Positions 25,062 through 37,891 of a DNA stretch of 64,000 nucleotides are shown piece by piece. The notes beneath the pieces are model-generated. The model was not told where the DNA came from. It worked only from the letters and a program-made list of their open reading frames with translations, and did not search any database. The position numbers and the translations under genes are program-made. Within the stretch, counting starts at the first letter, position 1. The number at the start of each line of letters is the position of its first letter. Source of the stretch: Astrocystis sublimbata (taxonomy: Eukaryota; Ascomycota; Sordariomycetes; Xylariales; Xylariaceae); NCBI GenBank assembly GCA_022453515.1, contig JAJNNY010000023.1, forward strand, positions 434,001 through 498,000, written 5' to 3'.

Positions 25062-28000
25062 GGTGAGGAGAGTATGATCGATGTATACAATGTGTTTCTC
25101 GGGGTGGTGTCGTTAATTGTTAGGTGGGCTAGGCGGGAGAGGTGAGCAAGGTGTGGATGTGGATGGTAGATTCGGGGAATGAAGAATGGGAAGAAAGGGA
25201 GAATGAAGAATGTCACGAGAAGTGCGGCTGTTTTGTCGGATAACCCAATGGGAGAGCGATGAAAGAGGGAAGACGTAATTGGGACAAGGCAAGCCCAATT
25301 GGGTATGGTAGGCTGGAATAGTTATGGGGAATTTCTGCAGAGTTTCAACAGCGGCCCGGGGAGATCGTGATGTCTCGAGCGATATGACGAAGCGGATGGC
25401 CCATGGGATTCTGGCTTCCAAGTCTGGAGGACACGGACGGGCAGTGCCAGCGGACAGTACTGTATTATAGTATATAAGCCGCCCAACCCCACCACGCGTT
25501 CCACGATGCCCCTCCTTTCCCCATGCATGCCACACTTCCTACTTTACTTACCTACCTATATGCACCTCAACCTACGAGATGTATACGCCGTTGATGCCCC
25601 TGTTGCTGCTGTCTCGGGGGGCCAAGATAAGGCCCAAGGCCTGGTCTAGGTCCAGGACGGCGAGACTAAGCTCGGCACAACGGATCTCGTGGCGGCACAT
25701 GGGAATGTGAATGGCAATGGCCTACGGTCATGGGAAACAGAGCAAAAGGGGACTTTCCGGGTCCAGCCGCATGGTGTCTCGGTGCAGGTGGTCGTCTCTG
25801 GCCCATCGTGGGTCGCGGTTGGTTGTCGTTGGCCATTGTGCCGACGCGGGAGATGTCGGTCAACCTCGGCTACGTCACTTGGAGCCATGCCAAATGCAAT
25901 TGGATTTTACGTCGCGTGAGCTCACGAATTCGTGAAGGGCACTCGAGCACTGGCGCTTATTGGTGGGCCGCGACTAAATGCGAAAAGGAGAGACTGCTCC
26001 TAACGACAGCACCCAGTACTACGTTAGGAGTTGTTACTGGTTATTCCCTGGGCTGAATTACGGGCCTGAGATAGCTGAATCTTGTTGCGACTTCCAGATG
26101 CTGATGAGCGAGTGACGCACTTCGAGTCGCACCCCCACCAAGCTCGTCATACCCTCTCCAGTATTCTTATCTTGAGCAAGCTCGACCTCAGGTCCTGCCT
26201 ACCTGAGCCCCTAGGTACGTATGGAGGTGGGCTCGGTAGGTTAGTCAGGTACCGCACTGTGCGCAGCAGGAACGCGGCCAGAAGCAGCAGCAGCACGCCT
26301 CTCCAGTCGTATGGGCCCTTTTGGTGGGGGTTCTGCCGCCTCGCCGCCAACTGACTCCACTACCTAACGCGCTAGCTCGACGGACGGTCCTGCATTGGTC
26401 TGCGCTAGCTGCCTTCGCACCGAGCAGGCTGCCGCCATCTGGACCATCCGGCTGCACCTGGTGCCAGACCTGGCGGCATTCTGCCCCGCCGACTCGCCTA
26501 GGTAAGTACCTACCTAGGTACCTAAGCAGTGGTTGGGCAAAGCTGGGGGCTGGGGAGCTCGGGTTAGGGAGCATCTTTTTCCGGCGGCAGTGGGACCTCT
26601 TCCCCACCGCTGCAGCCGTCCCCCTCCCAATCCGTGATCTGGCCAATCACTGCTCCAACTTTCTTTCGAGCTATTAAAATTTCCAGCTCTGCTATTTAAG
26701 CAAATTTTGAAGCTCGCAGCTCTTCACGACCTACCTCTTTCCACCATCCACGACATGCAAGCTGTAAGTACTGCGCGACCCTCCAAACACTCCTTCCCTT
26801 TCCTTGATGACAAGTTGTAAACCGCAAACTAGAGTCTTTGACCTCTTCGGGGGCATGAAACCTCTTTACACGTCAGTCTGAGCCAGCAACACAAGTCATC
26901 GTGATTTCTTCTCAAGATTCATCGCGAGACGGGGCATGCTAACCTGCTTCTTAGCTATGCCATAGAGTCGCGCATACGTGTCGCTACGTAACGAGGCATC
27001 CTCTCGGTCGAGTGATCAAGGGATGTAGGTCTCATCATTGATTGACATTCCTTGCTGCACTTGGTACGTATCCTCATCCCATTCTCCCGATGCCCCAGGT
27101 TTATCATGATGATCTTTCTATACTTAAGTATAGCTGGAAATTACCGACTGAGACATTAGTCTTTGACGCAACAAATTGGCTGTTGTCTGATATGATAAAC
27201 ACGATACCTTACTCACTGCATTGCCACTATCATACTGGGCCATCACGCTAATTCAGCAAGTAGCAGTGCAGAGTCTCCAACTACGGTATGCACGACTTTC
27301 TTCCGTCCCCGAATATCACGTCGATTTGATGAAGCGGCACTGGGCTCCGATCACAAATAACATGAGTCGATACGCCAATTTGCGGCAGGCCTAGAAAACC
27401 TCGCCCACTGATCACCACATCTCGAACTATATACATTTGGTCACAGAGGGGTGTTATTCGCTGACCTCGAACTTCAGTGATCAGTGCTGTTGTGTGTATG
27501 TGCGTGGCGGCTATTGGCAAAAGTCACATGGCATTTTGATTGCCCATGGTATGACCCGGCTGGGCATTGCTTGCTTTGATCAGCTTCTAAGGTTCGTCTT
27601 GCCGCTTCACTACCAATCCCCCCCGCCTACCTGATGAACACAGATGACGAGTCTGAATCGAATTCTCGTTGAAGACAACCTATTTACCTACCATTCATGC
27701 ATTATCTGATAGCGATGTCCCCATGGCATTTGTTGATTGATCGCCTGAGGCCTGTGGACTAACCATTTCAGCAGGTTAGTTCTACTTTTCGCTAGCACCA
27801 CGACTCGCATTGCAAAATGATGATTCAACCTAAAACAAGACAAGCATATGTCATAGCTTTAAACGGCCTTGATGACACCAGTTGTATCTGACTGCAGCGA
27901 CATGCTACTTGGTACTTCAGACTTGGACATGGTCAAGGCTGACAAGTTGTAGCGAGTCATTTATTGAGTCCGCCTCGAATAGGTACGAATACTACTTCTC

Positions 28001-28802
28001 TTCCTCTTTCCTCTACACTTCACATGATGTTATATTTATCACGACGGTCAACATAGCTCGACAGCTTTGATGATACTGCCTTTGACAAGGCTTCTTTTCT
28101 GAAAGAAATTACATTCCTCCAGCTTGCAGTCATAAGCCACATTCGAACGGGATGCTAATGCCGAATTTTAGTCTGAAATCCATCTCAAGGTCATTTGACT
28201 CCAGGTCATTCTGACTTGAATAGGCAAGTATGATGCGTTAAGCCGGTACATTTATATGCTGTAGCAAATATCAACCATCATGTAGTTCAATAATAAAGCC
28301 ATGTTCAATCAGTATTCAATGTTGCGGTGTCAATGAGTGGCACTCTTCGCGCATTTTGGGACTAGATGCCAGAGTGAATATACCGAAGTGTTGAGCCATC
28401 AAGTCTCGCGTGCTGTGACAACTATTAAATAGCTCGAAGCATTGCAGGCAATTGTTTCGATAATTGAGCTAACGATGATAACGCAGCGGTCCAAGTAGAG
28501 ATGTCGAAGATCTGATCTACAAGCTTGTCGAGTGCTGAAACGCGTCTACGCGAAATGAGATGGGTGGCATGGCATGGCAATTGTTCGAAGGCGCGTACTG
28601 CAGAGGTATTTTTAGACCTTCAGCTGAACGCCGTCATGCAGGGCCCAGGCACACTAGTAGTATTCGGCAGTTAGCGGTCTGGGGCTGAAAAGGGGGTTTG
28701 ATGATAACTTCGCTGCTCTCTTTCGATACTGCAAAATGCTGCACTAGACCAAGCGAGGGCTTCTAGGTTCTGGGGGCTTACCTTCAAGCCAAGCAGCTCA
28801 TC
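25062..28802. other. Gene-poor interval of about 3.7 kb
   Basis: I find no gene with coherent splicing. The first 500 bp is the FBP promoter. A cluster of CTAGGTA/GGTACC motifs lies at 26497-26524. At about 26690-26765 there is a promoter-like arrangement (CTATTTAAG, CT-rich leader, ATGCAAGCT followed at once by GTAAGT), but the plausible acceptor about 70 nt on leads to an immediate stop. From 27000 on the DNA is AT-rich and featureless. Confidence 0.5.
25356..25361 (+). promoter_or_regulatory. Candidate CreA-type site CCGGGG upstream of FBP
   Basis: Fits the SYGGRG consensus of the carbon-catabolite repressor, about 295 bp before the FBP start. Short motifs like this occur by chance, so the support is mostly the known glucose repression of the family. 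Confidence 0.25.
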
Positions 28803-30662
28803 ATGTCGGGTTCAAACAACACTTCGGCCGGGGACATCATCACGTATATTGGAGTTCCGCTCGCAGTGCTGGGCGTGTTGCCAATTCTGTACAACACGCT
28901 CGCGACGCTAACAGCGCTTTCGAAGATTAAGCGCATGTTAAGGCATGGCAAGCTGACGGCATTGACGCGAAGCGATATCATCAACAAAGTTATAGAAGTC
29001 GAATTGCCCCGTTATGCGGTCCAACCATGGGATCGGTTTTCGTCGCCCGAGTACTGGCAGATCTCGCGCCAGCCCAGCTCGATCCCAGGCGGCTCCTGGA
29101 CAACCTTCAACTGGAAGACCAACACGATTGGCATAAAGACCCAGCGTGTTGAATACGCCGACCAGCTGCGACAGCCCCAGGTCGAGGTCGAGTTCCACCA
29201 GCTCGTCGCCTATCTTCTGGACCTGGGCGCTGTTCCGGATGCGCACGGCTGGAGGCTCCTCCGATCCACAGGGCTGTGGACGCCCATGGGTTGCGCGCTG
29301 ATGACAAGTCCTGATGGCTTTCACATAGCTTTGGCCATCGCGCCTTTGGACGACTCGGATGGGCATCTATCCTTAAAAGTCACTTGGGACCCGTCGTGGA
29401 CGACGCGTGATGCCACTACGCTGCCACCTTACTGGATCCGGCTTCCGCCGCCGCCGATGACCGAGTCGGAGGAAACCTCGGCAGGTGCCTCAACTTCCGA
29501 AAAGACGAGTCAGCCTCAAGAGACAGTCCAGTCTGAAGAAGAGACGGGTAGCAAGGACAAGGACAAGGACAAGGATGTAGAGCTCGGCGACACTAAGAAA
29601 GACGGCATGCCGAAGCAATCCCTAGACTCGATAGCAAAGCAAGCCAACAGAAACGCGCGATCGCCGATTACATGCCAATTCTCCGGCGAGGGGCTACAAG
29701 CGGCACTGAGCCAGGACTACGGGCCGCCTGTCTCGGTAGTCGATGTGAACAACCTACACATGGAGCACCTACGGGTCAGCAGCGTCAAGACGAGTGGGAA
29801 GTGGTTCGCGAGCGCGGCGACGGCGTACGGCACGACGAGCCAGACCGTTCTGTGGAACTACAAGATCCCCGACGAGATCCTGGCCTTCGCGCGGCGCGAC
29901 ACGGTGCCGTGCGGCGTGCTTGAGGTCCTAGGCGTCGTCGACAGCGACCGCACGCCGCAGTGGGCGACCACATATGACGACGGCAGGGACTTTCACGAAA
30001 GCTTCGTGCGCAGCTCCCAGGAACAGCGCATCGCGATGCAGGCGGAGGCGAGGATGGATCCGGCGCAGAGACAGATTGCTGCGAAGCAGAGGACGGATCG
30101 CGAAATGATGCAGCGGATGAATGAAAGTATGTACTGCGTCTCTATACACACATACAAACACACAAGCACACACACACATGCAGGGACACCATGAACAGCA
30201 GGTGTGAGGAGAACTTTGACTGACTGGACTGCCTCCTTAGTGCGCGATAGGATGCACCGCGACAATCAGCGGCGCGAGACTCGTCGGCTCGAGGCGCTGC
30301 AGAGCCCAAAGTGGGACGCTGCGCTCGTAGCCGAGCACAACCTCACATGGCTGCGGGCACGGAAGGTCATCGACCCCGAGTTGTCCCTTCGCGACGTGGT
30401 TGGCACTCTTCTTCATCGCATGGTCCTCGACGGCGAGTTCACCAAGTCCATCTGCGAGATGCTAGATGCTTGGAAGGCGTGGGCCGATAATGGAGGCATG
30501 AGGACTGCGGACTTCGATACCATGCAGATGCGTCAGGAGACCTTTGCACAGGCCAGCTTATTCATAGCGTTGATCAAGGACGCGACGGGCGCGCATGAGG
30601 GGACACTGTCTATGGATCTACAGGAGTGTTTGCGGATGTGGCGGATTGTGAGACTCGGGTGA
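28803..30662 (+). CDS. Conserved fungal protein of unknown function with N-terminal membrane anchor
   Basis: Two exons, 28803..30126 and 30241..30662, giving 581 aa; the junction splits a Met codon (A/TG). Residues about 11-38 (IITYIGVPLAVLGVLPILYN) form one hydrophobic segment. After it comes a basic stretch and a conserved-looking soluble region with IEVELPRYAV, PGGSWTTFNWKT, IGIKTQRVEYADQLRQPQ, VAYLLDLGAVPD and LAIAPLDDSDGHLSL. A charged disordered linker follows (about 220-285) with a KDKDKDKD repeat from (GACAAG)n. The second exon encodes an Arg-rich helix and a helical end. I recognise this architecture as a family of uncharacterised proteins found across Sordariomycetes, but know no function, and none is claimed. 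The 114-nt intron contains a CA-rich stretch. Confidence 0.8.
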
Positions 30663-30893
30663 ATGACTGTGATTTCTAATACTACGGCAAGTTGGACACA
30701 TCCACGGGAATATGTACACAATCTGGGACTACTACTATGAATATCTTGGGGTCGGATCGAGAAGTCCGTAAAAAGGACGACATTAAAACATCAATATCTG
30801 CTCAGCATTGTTGGCAGCAGATCGCTAGCAAGCATATATCACCCTGCCCTAGGCTCGTTCTCTCGCCGAGTATTCAGTACTGATAGATGCTAA

Positions 30894-32029
30894 CTACGTC
30901 AAGATTATACCGCCATCCACGAGTTGTGTTTGCCCAGTAATATAATCACTGTCACTGCTCGCCAAAAAGCTGACCAACTTGGCGACATCCTCTGGGACGC
31001 TGACGCGACCCAGGAGCGAGTTGCTGTGAGTATATGCCTCGGTAACCTCCTCTTTATTTACCCCCAAGTGCTCGTGTATACCATCGCTGATGGTATCCCA
31101 CATATTCGTCCCAACAATCCCAGGGGCGTATACATTGGCTGTGATGTTGTGTTTCGCCACTCGCGCCGCATATGCTTGCATCAGGCCGCGGACTGCCCAC
31201 TGATAGCAGAAGAGAGGCAGATATTAGCTCTGAACTGGAAGTGACGCAAAGCGATCCTGGTACTCTTGGTGCCAAGGGGAAATACTTACTTTGGAGGTGC
31301 TGTAGTGAGGCAGCATAAAGAAGGCCTTGAAGCCAACGATTGATGATGACGCGATCAACTTGCCTGGGTTGTCGGGCCTGCAGTCGCCCTGGCTAATGAG
31401 CGTCTTCGCCGCCTCTGCCATGCAGTTGTGCACGCCTAGCACGTTGACGTCTAACATGCGTCGAAAGCTTTCCTCTGATATGTCTAGGAGATCTGCAACT
31501 TGTACTATTCCCGCGTTCGCAACCCTATGTCATTACCCAGTCAGCATACCGTCATCTCTCTCTCTCTCCCCCTGAGTAACCCACAGCCAGTCATTGCGAC
31601 ACGCTGTAGACTTACTTACATGGTCTTTAAAGGCCCAAGTTCGCGAACACTTGTCTGCACCATATTTCTCACCTCCTCTCTTTTCGCGACGTCTGCTATG
31701 GCAAAACAAGACTGCTTCCCCATGCTGCGGATCTCTTCGACGACCTCCTCGCACTTGGCGAGGTTAGGCTTCAAGTCATTGACACAGACATTGTAACCAT
31801 CGGCAGCTAGGCGTAGTGCTATGGCCTTTCCGATCCCTTGACTTGCGCCAGTGACAATTGCAGTCTTTCCCTCACAGGACGCTCGTGAGAGCGACGAGTA
31901 TGTTGCTCTCGTGATCTGCTGGGTCGAGGGCCGTAAATGGCCTGTTGAGAGCGGCTTGGCCCAGGACCGCACCCCGACATGGCGGGCAAAGCGTAGAGGC
32001 GAACAATTCATCATCACGAGCCTGTGCAA
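30894..32029 (-). CDS. Short-chain dehydrogenase/reductase (SDR), classical type
   Basis: Three exons: 31620..32029, 31290..31524 and 30894..31199, giving 316 aa. The cofactor motif TGASQGIG is at 60-67, NAG follows the first junction, the active-site Ser lies in IASSSIVGF, and Y211-K215 form YSTSK, closed by the second junction before WAVRGLMQAYA. The C-terminus has NVYAPGIV and DYITGQTQLVDGG as in diacetyl/acetoin reductases and 3-oxoacyl-reductase-like SDRs. The first 50 residues are Arg/Ser-rich with few acids (MNCSPLRFARHVGVRS), suggesting mitochondrial import, although later Met codons exist. Substrate unknown. The first intron includes a (CT)n run. Confidence 0.88.
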
Positions 32030-32102
32030 GAAAAAGTTTTGGTGTTCCCGTGCGAGTCACCGAGAGAAGTCTGTACCCTCTTGACACGCAACGACGCTTG
32101 AG

Positions 32103-32110
32103 TATATAAA
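32103..32110 (-). promoter_or_regulatory. TATA-like element of the SDR gene
   Basis: TTTATATA on the minus strand, about 75 nt before the SDR start codon. Confidence 0.4.
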
Positions 32111-35100
32111 CATCGCGCCGGGTTTTCCCCACATTAACGTTGGAGGTTAAACGCGGCCACATGGAGAACCCTGCCGGCAAAGGGGTAAGGAAATACTGTT
32201 CCGTTGCCGAGCGAACTTACGACTTCCTGACGCGTCTCCGGGTTATACAGTGGAACGTTGTGCGGCACGGGGCGCATCGTGAAAGAGGGGATGGACGGAC
32301 AGGCGGGCGACTGGCTTGGCAGAACTTTAACTATAGCAGAGGAGTCATAATTCAGTTTCAATTCTACATAGTACTATGTATTAGATCTGGAAGTGTTACT
32401 GTGGACATGCTTGGTAGAATGATCTCACAAGTATTTGATAATGAATGGGCCATCGCCTTTTTATCATATGACTGGGCTTGTACTATCAGGTGTTTGTGCC
32501 GCATCTGTGCATGCAAAAAAAGGCCCTTTCCACCAGCCACTTTCCACGACTGTACAGTGTTAACTTTTCGTATGGTATTGATGCGTTATCCCATACATGC
32601 CATACCCAATACCAGGAGAACACGCCAACTCCGACTGTTAATATTGACAGATGCACCGGGGGGTAGATCCAACCCACAATATCGTCAGCGAAGTAGTAAC
32701 CTAGAGTCCCTGCGAAGGATCTCCAGAGAATGCGCTCTCACAGTCGCGCTAGTGACAAGTTCGCGATCGTGATTGTGTTCGATGTAACTTGCTTCACCAG
32801 TCGCGCAGAGTACCTAAAATCACAGCAGTAGCATAACAACTTACTCATCAACACTGAAATACCACAAGGTATTCGGATTGAGAGACTGATATTTGACATT
32901 GAATGTATGTCAGGCAACTCAGAAATTGTCAAGTAACATGACTCTTTCGCATATGAATTGATTTCTGGAGTGTTCAAGGGGAGGCAAGCGTTTGGGATAA
33001 TCCGCACGTGCCTACCTGGGAGCTAAGATAAAGACCAGTGACAGACTCGATGCAAAAAGCTAAAAGGAAAAGAAAGAAAGAAAGGAAAGTGGTGATCAGG
33101 CGCTGGTGATCGGAAGAAGACGTCGTTTTGAAATAGAAGTGACCTGGAAGGAAAATGGGATGGGTCGTGATTGGATAATCTGCGAATGACACAATACACC
33201 GGCCGTGTTCATGAAGATTGAGGGGGGAATGTTGCGCCTGCATACATCAAGCTCCTGTAATCCCAATCGCATGAATAGGTAACTAGCTTCGTTCTCTGAA
33301 GTAATTAACTCTTGTAGAATTGCGTACGAGTAGAAAAATTAGGCCGCTAGGACCGTCTCGATGCACCCCGGATCCCAGTGTCTCGATTGAGCTCATGGTT
33401 GGTATCCATGTGTTGTTTTGAATCACGTGGGGCTCGGAATTCCCAAGCATTAATAGGTCTTTGAATAATTCGCATCAAAACACGATGAGAGCGATCTGGT
33501 GATCAGATACTACGGTGCTATGATTTCATACACTGCAACAGAATGCGGACCGAGGCACGCGCAAAGATATCATTCTCCGGCTTGAGAGAATTCTTATACA
33601 TACAGATATATATATTTATATTCTTTTCTTCTCTGGCAAACGACGTAGTAAGGAGGACTCGGGCAATGTAAATAACACGAGAGTAATTCATGAAGGCAAA
33701 GGATCGGGTCGTTTCCAACATCTTGGATATCTGGGGTTAGCTTGCATTAGCGAGGGACGATCTCAGACTATGGAGACGGGCTCGACGGGCCTGTCACAAC
33801 AGTAGATCAGCTTATATACTCTGGCATTCTTCTTTCGATATAGGTACTTTGCGCAAGATTGCGGAACTGTCACCTAGACAGGAGCCCGTGACCGTATGCC
33901 GTATTGATGGTTTGGATATATTGACTGAAATTCTTTGCGAAGTGCTGTCGAGAAGCACAATTGACATCGCGTTTCGAGCTGATGAGTTGATGAGTATTAT
34001 GGGCTGATGGGTATAATGCATGAATATATCAAGCAAACCACAAACGGAAGTAGCGAAGACACGCTTTGTGGTGACTCCAGACTACCTAGATCGACAGCAT
34101 ATATCAACTTCTTGCACTGAGGCCTAGGTGATGCCATGTAGAGTCGAGAGAGGCACCATCCTATATCCTCGGCCACTCCAATCCCGAAAGGGCAATGGGC
34201 GCGTTATCTGGTGGTAAACATCGTGATGTCCTTGCTCAGTTTGGATTTCCGGGGGGATATCATTTATTCCAGCAGTTAAGGGTAGGGTTTGTTATCTATT
34301 GTCCGAGCGATGAGAAGGCGCTTTTGCCTTCTGACATTGAATCTTTCTATTGAATTGACAGCTGCGAGTAAAAGATGCCGCATGTCGCTACACATACCAG
34401 GTAGGTAGATATGGCTACATGTAAGTAGTCATATCAATTAGTCAAGCAGTCGGATTCGTTGCAGCTTCCTAGTTAATTGTTGGATGCGAGTATTCTAAGA
34501 GCGAGCCTATTAAGACGTTGCCGCAGATCAATTGGAGCTTTCAATGATGGCGGGCATATGCCAAGACTCGCTTAACTGGCCTATCCTTCAACGTCGTCGA
34601 GGTCCCGCGTCTCCATAAAAGTAACCAACGGAAAAACAAGCTGCGGATTCTACATGAGTGGAGAATGCCAGATAATACCATGCGGGCGGCGCCTACTTCC
34701 CAATTGGGGTTTTTCGGAAGCATCAGCGATCCGCACTCCACTTCTGTATCTGTGTACTTCTGTAGGTTGCGTGATTGTCTAATAGCAACCTCGACAACGT
34801 CGTGCTAACACACCCCTCGCAATCTTGAAACAATACGAAGTAGTAATAGAGGACTCGAGATGGTGGGTGGCTTCTGCCGCTCCCCGCTTTGGCTATATCG
34901 CTGACTGTTATGGCTGCATGAACACATCGATGCGTTTGGCTGTCCAAAGTATGGGAGCGGGCGCCGATCCACTTAGGCAAGGTGAGGGCGATAACCGCTT
35001 GCAACTGTAACACTTGGGCAGAAAGGGCTACCCAAGTTGCATACCACTCCCGCAGCTCTGAGCCTCTGCCGTGCTGAGTGGAAGTCAACAGTCCAGCCCT

Positions 35101-36260
35101 AGCTCTGACAAGGCTATAAGACTTTCCACTGACCTCAATCTCCATACAGCCTGTTAGCCTATGGACAAGTCACCTCACTCAAAGTTCACATACATTAAGT
35201 ACTGATAGTTGGTCTAGTTGAACAGACCTGCAGCGGCCGCCCGCGTGCTGCTCAAGGATAAGTCCTGTGCCCTAAACCTCCAATCTTAATAGGGTGATAT
35301 ATGTCACCAGAGCCTACTCGAAGGTGGAATGTTGTGTCAATGGTGCATCGGACAATAGTATAAAATGGGTTGCCCACAGAACCATAGTCAAGGATCTGCC
35401 TAGTTGATTTGACATGCATCCCCCACGTTACAGTCTTCTAGAACGACGCTCTTTGACATTGCACTGATAGGCAGCACTTCTGATAGGTATATCGCCTTGA
35501 AGGGGATGATACTCGTCGTCGGGTCTCATTCCAAGGGGGAAGGTCAAGGCCACTGTCGGACGACCGGCCGACTTGCTAACTCAACTGAGCAGACAGCACT
35601 GAATAACCACCCCAATGTAGGTCCCGAGGAGACAACCGCTTATGAAATCCGGCTGTTCTGCTTTATCTACCGGACTAATCAACATGCATTGCCAAGAGGC
35701 TTGGACTCCAACACCCCGGACATTTGGAGAGCTTGATAAAGCTTAATGACTTGCCAAGAGCTTGCCTCTTGGGCAGTGTGACCTCCTTCCATGCATAGTT
35801 AGCGCTAAGACAACACAACCCCAGATGGTGATGGCGTCTCGGAGGGAGAGCTGTGGTTTTGCAGACTCGATATGTGGGAGTTCCGAATCATTTGACAATG
35901 AGGGAGACAGGTTGGAGTTCATTGAACGTGAAGCTTAGACTAACTGGTTTAACAATAGATCTGCGTCGATATGTCTTCTAAACTAGTTATCCTCCTGGCT
36001 TTCAACTATGCTCGAAGAACTTGACTTATAAGTATGCCCAACACTTGGACGTTTCAAGTTAAATCAAGACCGAGCAGCTCGCAATGCATCAAGAACCACT
36101 TTGCCCCGGAGCCCTATTGTCCACATCATTTGGCGCCACCAATGTTACTTTCCTTTATCGGTGCCCATGGGCCGACTACCTGCCTGATAGCTACTGGACC
36201 AGCTCAGGGGGGACGAAGACGTCCTATCTATCGTCGAGGTCTCGCTGGTGATCACAAAGT

Positions 36261-36267
36261 TATAAAG
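36261..36267 (+). promoter_or_regulatory. TATA box (TATAAAG) of the deuterolysin gene
   Basis: TATAAAG lies 115 nt before the ATG at 36376, followed by a CT/CA-rich leader typical of highly expressed secreted-enzyme genes. Confidence 0.5.
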
Positions 36268-36375
36268 ACGATCGTTTCCTCATCTTCTGTGGCGATCCTC
36301 AACCCATCAACCTCCAGATCATCCTCAAGCTAGTCCTCTTTCACAGCATCAAGTCCACAAGCACCTCTAGTCAAC

Positions 36376-37626
36376 ATGAAGTTCCTCGGTAACATCGCCC
36401 TTCTGGCCTCTGTCGTCAGCGCTGCCTCCATGGGCAAGCGTGTCTCTCCTCTTGATGTTCAGATCAAGAAGGTTGGCAACTCTGGCCTCAAGGCTACGAT
36501 CACCAACACTGGTGCCGAGGATCTGAAGGTGCTCAAGACTGGCACCCTCCTGGACTCCGCCCCTGTCGAGAAGGTTCACGTCTTCCAGGGCAGTAAGTGA
36601 TACTCGCTTATCTCCGTTTCTGTATGTCACATGCTGACCTAGTGCGTCTAGGCAACAAGCTTGACTTCCAGGGTATCCGCCTCCGCGTTTCCAACACTGG
36701 TTTCGATGAGGAGTCTTTCCAGACGATCCCGGCCGGCCAGGCCATCGAGGTTAACTTCGATGCTGCCGAGCTCCACGACTTCAGCACTACCGCCGAGTAC
36801 GACTTCGTCGCCAACGGCGTGCTCTCCTACGCTGCTGCTGACAGCACCGAGATCGCCGGTGCCGTCCCCTACTCCAGCAACACCCTCACCGCCGAGGTTG
36901 ATGGCGCTAAGGCCGCCGAGGTCCGCTCTGCGTTCCTGAACAAGCGCACTGTAAGCTCTCCCCGCGCGGATTCCCTTCGTCGTTATATCCGTACCTCCGG
37001 GATTTTGTTCGATTTGGACATAGTTGCTGACAGATATGCCCCCCCAAATAGTCCGTCCAGTCTGACTGCACTGGAAGCAAGCTGACTGCCACTCGCAACG
37101 CTGTCAGCGCTTGCCGCTCTTTCGCCGCTGCCGCCTCGTCGGCTGCCCTGAGCAACACCGCCAAGGTCCAAGAGTACTTCAAGTCGACCTCTGTCGGCTC
37201 TCGAGTTGCCTCGGTCTTCTCCAAGGTCATCAGCGAGTGTGGTAGCACCAGTGGCGGTGTCTCCCGCACCTACTGCAGCGACGTCTACGGTGCCTGCTCC
37301 AGCAACGTCCTGGCCTACACCCTTCCCTCGGCCAGCTACATCGTCAACTGCCCTCTGTACTTCAGCGCTCTTCCCGGCACCTCCAACCAGTGCCACGCTC
37401 AGGACCAGGCCACCACCACCCTTCACGAGGTCACCCACCTGTCACAGATTGCCGGCACTGATGACCTGGGCTACGGCTATGCTGCTGCTACCAGACTCTC
37501 CTCGTCCCAGGCTCTGAACAACGCCGACTCCTACGCTCTCTTCGCCAACGGTAAGTCATCCTTTGAACGTGTGTCAAGACATAATAGAGACTAAACAGTG
37601 ATGTAGCTATCCACGTTGGCTGCTAA
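36376..37626 (+). CDS. Deuterolysin, secreted M35 metalloprotease
   Basis: Four exons: 36376..36592, 36652..36950, 37052..37550 and 37607..37626, giving 344 aa. A signal peptide (about 1-16, ending VVSAAS) is followed by a propeptide that ends at the kexin-like K170-R171, so the mature enzyme would start at T172. The aspzincin site is complete: H297-E298-V-T-H301 binds zinc with E298 as base, and GTDDLGYG (307-314) supplies the third ligand D310. The mature part has the six or more cysteines of the family. The last exon is only 20 nt and gives the terminal AIHVGC. M35 enzymes cleave proteins outside the cell with preference for basic substrates such as histones and protamines. Expression is probably tied to nitrogen or carbon limitation (family knowledge). 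Confidence 0.95.
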
Positions 37627-37891
37627 GTGTGTAAAGACTTGACGGAATGAAAGAAAAAAAGATTGGGAGATGAAGAGGGGGTTTGTAACTAGATCTAGTG
37701 TCATGGTTTTAGCCAATGTGTGAAGATCTACTTGAACAGTCTAGAAATATCAATATATCTGGGGTACCCAAAAGCACTTACACCAGCGTCCCCACTATCC
37801 CACATGTGCGTCATCCGCTCCCCAACCAGCGAGACAGGTTTGCAGACCCCCTATTTATCGTTAGCACTGAGAAATCGAGACCCTCAGCTTC
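37627..37891. other. Convergent 3' spacer
   Basis: About 265 bp between deuterolysin (+) and receptor (-) stop codons. No gene. Confidence 0.5.

Larger units (their letters stand above)
32030..36375. other. Gene-poor interval of about 4.3 kb
   Basis: Largely AT-rich. Reading frames up to 210 codons exist on the + strand just upstream of the SDR start (32140-32772), but they have no domain, unusual composition and no splice support. I see no transposase or other element. Confidence 0.5.

Noticed and set aside
28197..28220. TTTGACTCCAGGTCATTC, resembling the introner 3' repeat
   Set aside because: Only about 8 nt shared, no matching core or splice sites, and it lies outside any gene.
32140..32772. 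210-codon + strand frame upstream of the SDR gene
   Set aside because: No recognisable domain, unusual Arg/Cys-rich composition, overlaps the SDR promoter, no good start context.
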